Shown: piece after piece, positions 1 to 6,457 of the stretch | How positions within the stretch are numbered: position 1 is the first letter of the stretch | How the letters are laid out: each line of letters starts with the position of its first letter | From: Vulcanimicrobiota bacterium | GTDB lineage: Bacteria; Vulcanimicrobiota; Xenobia; Xenobiales; JADMJV01 | NCBI GenBank assembly: GCA_019637395.1 | Contig: JAHBVR010000008.1 | Coordinates: 269,070-333,069, forward strand | Reading direction: 5' to 3' | Length of the DNA: 64,000 nt | The notes under the pieces: model-generated | What the model saw: only the letters and a program-made list of their open reading frames with translations | Databases searched by the model: none | Told to the model about the DNA's origin: nothing | Made by a program: the position numbers and the translations under genes

Positions 1-41
1 AGTAGAGCCAGGGAGAGGAGCACGGCAAGGACTTTGAGCAT
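1..41 (-). CDS. 5' end of a secreted or membrane protein, cut by window edge
   Basis: An ATG on the minus strand opens a frame that runs off the left edge after 13 codons. The visible residues, MLKVLAVLLSLAL, form a basic start followed by a hydrophobic run, as in a signal peptide or signal anchor. The start lies 15 bases from the start of a divergent small gene, so the two may share a promoter region. Nothing can be said about the mature protein. Confidence 0.5.
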   Translation of the reverse strand, partial: MLKVLAVLLSLAL

Positions 42-56
42 GTCAGGCGGTTTCGT

Positions 57-347
57 TTGAGTTTACTGGGTTTCCTGGGTGGCGGCGAAATAGGGCGTGG
101 GAATGACGAGTTTGTGGGTCTGGCCTGGCTGCAGGGGCGGGATCGTTTCTTCTATGTGAACGGGATCCCAGATGTGGGGGCCGTCGAACCCATGGCCATC
201 CAGTCATGGACGAGTCTGATCGGGCAGGTGGAAGGCGAGTGCCAAAGCCTGCGGCGCGAATTCGCCAACCAACTGAACCTGCTGCAACTGCAAGAGCGCA
301 GGCGCTGGGGTGGGGGAGACTATCCGCCCGGCTCAGGGCGAAGATGA
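57..347 (+). CDS. hypothetical 96-residue protein
   Basis: The frame begins at a TTG codon, and no in-frame ATG precedes it before an upstream stop. The product has a glycine-rich start (LGFLGGGEIGRG), a central segment rich in aromatic residues (FVGLAWLQGRDRFFYVNGIP) and a Gln/Arg/Leu-rich helical end. No signal peptide or known domain is recognised. It lies 30 bases upstream of a secreted protein gene on the same strand and may be cotranscribed. The residue composition looks genuinely coding, but the start and the existence of the gene are both moderately uncertain. Confidence 0.45.
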   Translation: MSLLGFLGGGEIGRGNDEFVGLAWLQGRDRFFYVNGIPDVGAVEPMAIQSWTSLIGQVEGECQSLRREFANQLNLLQLQERRRWGGGDYPPGSGRR

Positions 348-377
348 TTTTGCCCTTGGGAAAGCCAAGGGGTTGGG

Positions 378-1571
378 ATGAAATGGTTGGCTTTAGTCCT
401 TGCAATTGTGCTCTCATCCCCGGTTCTGGCCCAACGGGACGAACTACCTCTACGAGCGGCCGAGCGGTTGCTGCCTCGGCTCCCGGAAGCGGCTCGCCTG
501 CAATTGATCCAGGCTTGGGTCCGTCGAGGCCAGGCCGAGCCGGTTCGGCGCCTGCAAGGCCGTCTGGCCGATCCCCGACTGGCCATGCAAGGCCGCTGCT
601 GGCTGGCCCTGTTGGACTCAAGCATCAGCTTTCCGAAAATGGACCACCGGCTGGCCCGGCAACTCTTATTGGGCGCCCCCAGTCCGCCGGCCGCCCGGCG
701 CTTGCTGGCCGCCCACCCGTTACCGCCTCAACAGCTTGTGGAGTCGGCCAAGGCTCATCCCCGGCCGGAGGTGGCCGCTGAAATCCTCCGTTTGGCTCGG
801 AGTCTTAAGGCCACCGACGCGGATGAGCTGGCGCGGGGCTACCTGGCCTTGGATGATCAGGCCAGCGCCCGGACCTGGATGGAGGGCAAGATCGTCTTCA
901 GCCCGGCGGTGGCGGAATGGCTCGGATTGCATGAACGTGCCGAGCAGTTGACCGAGGAGCCTGCTCTGCGCACTCATGAAAATCAGGTCTGGAACCGCCA
1001 GGGCTGCGCCGAGCGAGTGGTGATCCTGCTGGGAATGGGCCGCCAGGCCCAGGCGGAAGAGCTGATGAGGCGCAAACTGGTCGGTGCCCAAGATCTGGAG
1101 TCGGCGGCGGAGCGCTTGAAAAATCAGCGGCTGCGCCTGGTTGTGGCGCGAACGGTCGGCGATGAGGAGCATCTGGCGCTACTGCAATTGCAACATGCCT
1201 CGCCGGCGGAAACACAGGCCATCATGGAGCATGTCAACAAGTTGGGCGAGCAGGGAATTGAGACAGCCATCACCTTGTCTCTCTTGAATCAACTTGCGCC
1301 CAAGACCACGCGCGAAACCTACGCCAATGTTTATAAAGCTGCCGACGATTCGACCTACAATTGCCTTTCAATCGAAGGAACGCGCGAATTGTCCTACTCC
1401 TTTTCGCAGGCCAAAAACGAGTGGTGGCCTTCGCAGGTGATGAAAAAAGTGCTCAGTGATTCAGACCCCGGCCGAAAGTTTAAAACCCTGGTACGACTCG
1501 CGGGCTACTATCCGAGTCAGAAATGGCCGATTGTGGCCGAGGACCTGCCGTTTCTGGACAAGCTGAAGTGA
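378..1571 (+). CDS. secreted helical-repeat protein of unknown function
   Basis: The 397-residue product starts with a clear signal peptide (MKWLALVLAIVLSSPVLAQ, cleavage likely after residue 18). The mature part is rich in Leu, Ala, Arg and Glu, with regularly spaced helix-like segments (for example AAERLLPRLPEAARLQLIQA), suggesting a TPR- or HEAT-like solenoid; I cannot define repeat units exactly. A purine-rich AAGGGGTTGGG precedes the ATG. The gene sits between a small hypothetical gene and a secreted flagellar-rod-like protein, so a shared envelope role is possible but unproven. I recognise no catalytic motif. Confidence 0.7.
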   Translation: MKWLALVLAIVLSSPVLAQRDELPLRAAERLLPRLPEAARLQLIQAWVRRGQAEPVRRLQGRLADPRLAMQGRCWLALLDSSISFPKMDHRLARQLLLGAPSPPAARRLLAAHPLPPQQLVESAKAHPRPEVAAEILRLARSLKATDADELARGYLALDDQASARTWMEGKIVFSPAVAEWLGLHERAEQLTEEPALRTHENQVWNRQGCAERVVILLGMGRQAQAEELMRRKLVGAQDLESAAERLKNQRLRLVVARTVGDEEHLALLQLQHASPAETQAIMEHVNKLGEQGIETAITLSLLNQLAPKTTRETYANVYKAADDSTYNCLSIEGTRELSYSFSQAKNEWWPSQVMKKVLSDSDPGRKFKTLVRLAGYYPSQKWPIVAEDLPFLDKLK

Positions 1572-1648
1572 GTAGCCGTCCCCTGTCGGTCGCTGTTGTT
1601 TACGCTTCGGTAACGTGAACTTGGGAGCTGGCTGGCTAAGGTGGATGT

Positions 1649-2971
1649 ATGCGACTTTTGTGGATTGTGTGGCTGCTGCTGATCCTTCCGGCCGGGGCCG
1701 ACCTGGCCGGGGAATTGTGCCGGGCCTGCCGGCGCGATCCGGTCTTTTATCGGGCCTGCCTGGAGAATCTTGGCAATCATTATACGCCCGGCTATCAGGC
1801 TTATGAACTGCTGGACGCGACCGGGCCCTTGCGCTTGCGCACCGAACCGGGAATTTTGTTCAGCAGCGATGGAGAGCTGGATTTGGCTCTGCAGGGTCCG
1901 GGCTATTTCCAATTGAGCGACAATTTGCTGGTACGTTCGGCGCCGTTTTGTGCGCGCCGGGGGCGGCTGTGCACGCTGGACGGCCGGGCCTTGATGGGAC
2001 CGCTGGGCCTGCCTGAGCGGGCGGTGGGTCTCGAGGTCGACCCTCAGGGAGAGCTCAGCGGCGCGCGTTGGGACGGCGACGGCAAGCCGGAAGTCTGGGG
2101 CCGGCTGCGGATTGTGACAGTTGACCATCCGGAATGGTTGGCCCATTCTCAGGGGTATTTGAAAACCACCGTCCGCTCGGGCCCGGTCCGTCCCGCCCTT
2201 TCCACCCGGGTGTTGTCGCACAAACTGGAGTTGAGCAATTGTCCGGCTTTGGAGCAGCAGAAGACGGCCCAGGCCTTGATGCGCCTGGCCGACAGCAGCG
2301 GCGGGGCGGCGCGGCATGACCTGCTCAAGGTGCTGCGGGAACATTCCCGGCTGTTGCGGGCCAGTCTGGACAACCTGCGCGGCGTGGATGTGCCCGGGTT
2401 TCGAGCCAATGATGTGTTGGTGCGGCGCGGCTCGCGTTTTCGGCTACGCTCCAACAGGGGGCAACTGCACGAGACCAAGGACCCTTATAACCTGGCCATC
2501 GACGGCAATGGGTTTTTTGTGCTGCAGGGCGGGCTGCTGACCCGAGACGGATCCTTCGAAATGAACCGGGAAGGATTGCTGGCCGGCCATGATGGCCGCT
2601 GTCTGCTTGCAAATGGGGCCGAGCCGCTGCGGATTCCAGCCGATATGTCAGATATTGAGGTGAAAGGGGACGGAAAAGTCTGTGGCACCCGCCTGAACGG
2701 TGATGGCAAACCCGAGTACATTGCTTCGATTGCCCTGGCCATGGTGCCTGAGCCGGGCTGGTTGGAACGGGTGGGAACACACCTGCGGGTGACCCGCGAG
2801 TCGGGCGAATATCAGTTGAAAACCCCGGGTGCAAACGGTGCGGGGGTGCTAGCCCAGGGTTATCTGGAGGCGTCCAATTTAGGGGTGGTGGAACAGGTCA
2901 AAACCCTGCAGGCGCTGCGCAATTACGCGAAATTGTTGGGCTTGCCGTTGGATGATGACCTTCAACCTTAG
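1649..2971 (+). CDS. secreted protein with two tandem flagellar-rod-like (FlgF/FlgG-type) units
   Basis: A 440-residue protein with a Sec-type signal peptide (about residues 1-18, MRLLWIVWLLLILPAGA). Two successive units each show flagellar rod/hook landmarks. Unit one has ENLGNHYTPGYQAYELL (rod N-terminal NxxTPGYK-like motif), LDLALQGPGYFQLSD, and a C-terminal SHKLELSNCPALEQQKTAQA. Unit two has LDNLRGVDVPGFRAND, LAIDGNGFFVLQGG followed by LTRDGSFEMNREG, and GYLEASNLGVVEQVKTLQAL. In real FlgF/FlgG these are the N-terminal helix, the FFxV...TRDGxF core and the GYLExSN C-terminal helix, and export is by the flagellar type III system without signal cleavage. A Sec signal and a duplicated unit are therefore odd. 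The cysteines are consistent with an oxidising extracytoplasmic location. No other flagellar structural gene lies nearby. I infer a surface or envelope structure derived from the rod family. Confidence 0.75.
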   Translation: MRLLWIVWLLLILPAGADLAGELCRACRRDPVFYRACLENLGNHYTPGYQAYELLDATGPLRLRTEPGILFSSDGELDLALQGPGYFQLSDNLLVRSAPFCARRGRLCTLDGRALMGPLGLPERAVGLEVDPQGELSGARWDGDGKPEVWGRLRIVTVDHPEWLAHSQGYLKTTVRSGPVRPALSTRVLSHKLELSNCPALEQQKTAQALMRLADSSGGAARHDLLKVLREHSRLLRASLDNLRGVDVPGFRANDVLVRRGSRFRLRSNRGQLHETKDPYNLAIDGNGFFVLQGGLLTRDGSFEMNREGLLAGHDGRCLLANGAEPLRIPADMSDIEVKGDGKVCGTRLNGDGKPEYIASIALAMVPEPGWLERVGTHLRVTRESGEYQLKTPGANGAGVLAQGYLEASNLGVVEQVKTLQALRNYAKLLGLPLDDDLQP

Positions 2972-3096
2972 GGCGGTGGTAGGCCTGCCGTCCAGGCGCA
3001 GTCCGATCGTGCCTCCGCCGCCGGTCCCGGGTTGGAAGCTTACGACCGTAAGCGTGCCAGAATTGCCGGTGGTGTAAGCGAAACCGGCCTGGAAAT

Positions 3097-3121
3097 AAAA
3101 AAGCCCGCCGGGCAGCGGGCT
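3097..3121 (-). terminator. Rho-independent terminator reading leftwards
   Basis: On the minus strand, AGCCCGC pairs with GCGGGCT across a six-base loop, and the stem is followed by six T residues. It lies immediately after the stop of the phospholipase D-like reading frame and so terminates that minus-strand unit. Two further short inverted repeats (3038-3053 and 3065-3088) occupy the rest of the gap before the rod-like gene, without T-tracts. Confidence 0.8.
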
Positions 3122-3126
3122 TCGGG

Positions 3127-4172
3127 CTACTTTGGGCCCGGCATGTTCCAGTCGTCACGAAAATGCCTGTTGAGGTCGATGTTGGTCTTGGCCTGCCAAT
3201 CGCGGGGCGGGAAGTTGAAGTCGCCCACCAACCAGTGGTCTTTGTCCACGTCGCTACTCTGACTTCGCCAGTTATCTACACCGAGAATGCTTGCCTTGCC
3301 GTCGAAGATCATCATCTTCTCGTGCAAAATCGGGGGTGCAGGCGGCACGTCTTTTTTATCGATGAGGTCAATTCCGGCCTCGCTCAGAGCCTGGCGCGAC
3401 TCGTCCGTCAGCTTTTCCAGGTCTTCGCCTCTCAGCGTCCAGGAGATCTTGCTGTCGGCCTTCACGGCTTGCGACGTCTCCACCGGCACCATCAGGTGGG
3501 CCTCAAATTCGCCGGCGCGCAGGCCCTTGGCCATTTGGGCCAACTGGCTGGCCTGCTCGTTGACGTCTGGAGCCGGCACTTCGTAGGTAAAGATTTCCAT
3601 CGGCATCTGTTCTTTGCCGTCGACAGTCAGCGACTTGCGCCGCATCAACGGATCCGGGGCTTTGGCCGACCCTAAGTTCACTTCACGTATCGGGCACCCT
3701 TCGCCACGGGCGCCCGAGCTGCCTGCCCAAGTTTTAGCTATCGAGATAGGTGAGCACCTGCCACGACGGCGAAATCAAAGTCGCCAATGGTTGGAGTGCT
3801 ACAGAATCTTTAGCTGCTGCAGCCAGCCGCTGGCGCCGGCCTCCTTGCGGCGATACTGGGAATCTTCCACCAATCCGTAGGGCGACTTGACTTTGAAATC
3901 CAGCATCTCGGTGACGTTATTGCTCCACAGGCCATGCTTGTAGGTGTGTCGGGCAGTGGTGACGGTGCCGCCATCCTTTGGCTCGGCCCTTGCCGTCGGT
4001 GGCGTAGGAGGCGGGCCTTGCTTCTCCGCGGGCTGGGGAGCCGAATACCCGGATTTCAAGGATACGGTGCCCGACCCGCTCCAACAGCGCTTTCTTGAGG
4101 TCGCCAGCGGCCTGTGCGATGCCTATCCGCGTAGTCTCTCCTGGCCCGGCTGGACCCCGACGAAGTCTCTTG
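3127..4172 (-). pseudogene. phospholipase D-like gene broken by frameshifts
   Basis: The intact 3' part (3127-3681, possible GTG start) encodes a 184-residue stretch with one HKD motif: H120-x-K122-x4-D127-x6-G134 in LHEKMMIFDGKASILG, followed by a typical DNWRSQSSD segment. Upstream, protein-like sequence continues in other frames: GDFDFAVVAGAHL near 3730-3775, GLWSNNVTEMLDFKVKSP near 3850-3935, and GIAQAAGDLKKALLERVG near 4070-4130. They read as one gene of about 1 kb with at least two or three frame changes. Real decay and assembly indels are both possible. The PLD superfamily hydrolyses phosphodiester bonds in lipids or nucleic acids and normally uses two HKD motifs; only one is visible. 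A minus-strand terminator follows. Confidence 0.6.
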
Positions 4173-4886
4173 TCAGGGTTCGAGCATGACGGCCAGGATG
4201 GGTGGGGTGATCAGGTAGTCGGGGCGCATGGGACGGCCCAGCTCGGTCTCTTCCAGCAGCACCTCCAGCAACGCGGGCAGTCGGGTCAGGGAGAAGCGTT
4301 CTTTGAGCAACAGGCGCAGCAGCTTGAGGAGCAATTCCTGGTCCAGGTAGCGGAGGGCTTCGTCGGCCAGATCGGGATCGCTCACTTCCATCTCGGCCAG
4401 GGTGTCGCGCAACTCGGCGCGGGTAAAGAACTTCCAGAAGAAGTTGGGCAGTTCCGTCTGCATTCGCGAGCAGATGAGCCCGGAGCCGTAGTAGCTGGTG
4501 CATAACTCCTCGCGCTGCAGCCGTTCCATTTGTTCCGGGTCGAGGCGGTCGCGCATGAGTATCCGGCGGCGGAAGCGCAAACACCACTCCTGCGGGTCCA
4601 GGTTATAGCTGGTGGAGATTTTGACGGCCGGGATGATGATGCCGGTGGTTTGTTGCAGATAGGCGCGCAGATTGATCAGGGAGTTGTGGAGGATGACCCC
4701 CTGGCCGAATTTCTCCAACTTGGAAAGCAACACACCCAGCTCCAATTCGAGAGCGGGCCGAGATGCACCGAGCGGACCTTCGATGCGGCGGGGGAGTTCG
4801 CGTTGGTGGCGGACCAAATATTCGTGAGCTATGAAGACTTCTTCGCAGATGTCGCATTGAAAAATTCGCCGTCGTGGTCTATCCAT
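4173..4886 (-). CDS. orphan FlhA/FHIPEP-type cytoplasmic domain with N-terminal Cys/His cluster
   Basis: A 237-residue soluble protein. Residues 10-27 carry C11-x2-C14-x6-H21-x5-H27, a plausible zinc site though not the canonical C2H2 spacing. The rest resembles the cytosolic part of type III export-gate proteins of the FlhA/YscV (FHIPEP) family. It shows a first subdomain with NLRAYLQQTTGIIIPAVKIS and an EWCLRFRR strand, a TSYYGSGLI...ELPNFFWKFFTRAELRDTL segment, and the hallmark LLLKLLRLLLKERFSLTRLP helix (compare KVLQNLLxExVxIRxxxxIL in FlhA). The eight membrane helices of real FlhA are absent. The start codon lacks a clear Shine-Dalgarno sequence. The role is unknown; an adaptor or docking function is inference. 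Confidence 0.7.
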   Translation of the reverse strand: MDRPRRRIFQCDICEEVFIAHEYLVRHQRELPRRIEGPLGASRPALELELGVLLSKLEKFGQGVILHNSLINLRAYLQQTTGIIIPAVKISTSYNLDPQEWCLRFRRRILMRDRLDPEQMERLQREELCTSYYGSGLICSRMQTELPNFFWKFFTRAELRDTLAEMEVSDPDLADEALRYLDQELLLKLLRLLLKERFSLTRLPALLEVLLEETELGRPMRPDYLITPPILAVMLEP

Positions 4887-4930
4887 TGGCGTAGTTTAAC
4901 TTAGCTTCAAGAGGTTCGCCGTGAAATGCG

Positions 4931-6457
4931 TTACGCTGTGACCACTTCCTTCCGGCGCCTTAGCGAGTAAGCCAGCTTGAGGTGATGGCGAGCGCGAGCT
5001 CCCAGCTCCACCGTCCAATTGATGAAGCCGTTGGCGTCCGGAGCCGCTCCCGGGCTGCTGTTCTTAGAGTCGAAGACGACTTCCACTTGCTTCAACTCGG
5101 ACACCGGGATGCGCTCGATGACCTTGATGGCGTGACTTTCCGAGGAAAGATTGGAGAGCGTGAGCTCTACCGTGTGTTTGACGCGCATCCAACCGCCCAG
5201 GATGTCGTCTTTCTCTTCGTTGCCCTGACGGGTTTGGCGCACCACCCGAACCGAGGGCAACGGTCCCCAGCCCAGTGTGAAGGGCTCGGCGGCGGCTACA
5301 TAGTCAAGGCTGCCGCGGCCGATCCATCCGGATTCGCGAATCAAGTCCACCGGGCCGGCCAAGAGCGGGTCGCTGGAGGTATTGCGCTGCCGGCTTTTCT
5401 GCACCACCTCCGAGCAGACTTCGCCCATGAGCACGTTCTCCAGCTCGGTCTCGCAGGCGAAAGTCGACAGGGCCACGCGCACGGGCTGGCCGTGGCTGGG
5501 AATGGTCGACTTTTGACTGGCGCGCAGGTGAACGGCCTGGCCTCCGTCGTCGATGCCGGGTACTTCGCCGGCCCGCTCGGCCGGGGCCATGCCGCCCAGT
5601 TCCGCCGAGGGTAGCTCGAAGATCTCCTGGTCGCGCTCGGCCACCACCACTTCGGTGCTCTTCTTTTGCGTGCGCAGAGTGTCTGGTTCCGGTTTGGGAG
5701 GTTCGTTGCCCAGGCTGAAACGCTGGGTGGAAAAGACCAGGTCGACCTCGTTCCAGTCCTCTCCGGTATTTTGCCAGCAAGTGGCTTCGCTGTGAAATTC
5801 CAGGCCGGCGGCCGTCAGCACGGCGCGATGCGAGGGGCGCCAGCAGGCGCAGGGCAGACTGTATTCCAGACGCAGTTGCACGGACTGAGCGGTGGGGGAT
5901 TCTACTTCTAAAAAGACCTCGGTGATGGTTTCGGGGCCGGGGGAGGCGGGTTGGGTGGGCCTGAATCCCTCTTGTCCGAGCGCTTCCAGAGCCACTTCCA
6001 GGCGGTGCCGCTCCTCCACCAGGTGTTCTTTCCAGCGGGCCAGTTCGGCGAGTTGCTCTTCCCATTCGGCCGTATCATCCACGCCCCAGGCCACTTGCTT
6101 GCAGATTTCGCGGGTCAGCTCTTCGAAAAAGCTGGAGGCCGATTGCACTTCGCGCTCGTTCAGCAGCATTTGTTCTTGTAAGGTCCTACGCCGGCGTTGG
6201 CGCTCCAGGCCCGGTCCGGGCTCCTCGGGAGGAAGGGGCGCCGGTGGCGGGGCTAAGCAGCGTTCCACACTGACTTGAATCACCCTGGCGCTGCCTTTCA
6301 GCTGGGCGCTCAGGGTCTTGTCGACCAACAGGGGAGAAACCTCTTCCAGGCGCCAGCGACTGCGACCGGCCGGCACTTCCAACTGGCCCTGACGGCGCAC
6401 GTAGGCACGATCTTCCAAGAGCGTGACGCGAGCGATGGGAGCTTGCAAAGGCAGCAT
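4931..6457 (-). CDS. DUF4139 (MuiA-like) domain protein
   Basis: A 508-residue protein of the mucoidy-inhibitor MuiA / DUF4140-DUF4139 type. The N-terminal part (1-70) has the typical IARVTLLEDRAYVRRQG strand. A charged coiled-coil region follows (about 85-165, LERQRRRRTLQEQMLLNE), then the DUF4139 beta domain with YSLPCACWRPSHRAVL, NTGEDWNEVDLVFST and a C-terminal VELTLSNLSSESHAIKVIERIPVSE block. No signal peptide is seen. Its ATG overlaps the stop of the larger upstream paralogue by one base (TAATG), with GGAGG upstream, so the two are translationally coupled. The family function is not established in detail, and a partner role with the upstream paralogue is inferred. Confidence 0.85.
   Translation of the reverse strand: MLPLQAPIARVTLLEDRAYVRRQGQLEVPAGRSRWRLEEVSPLLVDKTLSAQLKGSARVIQVSVERCLAPPPAPLPPEEPGPGLERQRRRRTLQEQMLLNEREVQSASSFFEELTREICKQVAWGVDDTAEWEEQLAELARWKEHLVEERHRLEVALEALGQEGFRPTQPASPGPETITEVFLEVESPTAQSVQLRLEYSLPCACWRPSHRAVLTAAGLEFHSEATCWQNTGEDWNEVDLVFSTQRFSLGNEPPKPEPDTLRTQKKSTEVVVAERDQEIFELPSAELGGMAPAERAGEVPGIDDGGQAVHLRASQKSTIPSHGQPVRVALSTFACETELENVLMGEVCSEVVQKSRQRNTSSDPLLAGPVDLIRESGWIGRGSLDYVAAAEPFTLGWGPLPSVRVVRQTRQGNEEKDDILGGWMRVKHTVELTLSNLSSESHAIKVIERIPVSELKQVEVVFDSKNSSPGAAPDANGFINWTVELGARARHHLKLAYSLRRRKEVVTA

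Noticed and set aside
2972..3096. Minus-strand protein-like stretch between the terminator and the rod-like gene (AGFAYTTGNSGTLTVVSF).
   Set aside because: It has no start or ribosome binding site, lies behind a terminator, and runs antisense into the rod-like gene; probably chance.
4850..4886. CxxC...H...H at the start of the FHIPEP-like protein as a classical C2H2 zinc finger.
   Set aside because: The spacing (Cx2Cx6Hx5H) does not match C2H2 fingers; it is only a possible metal site.
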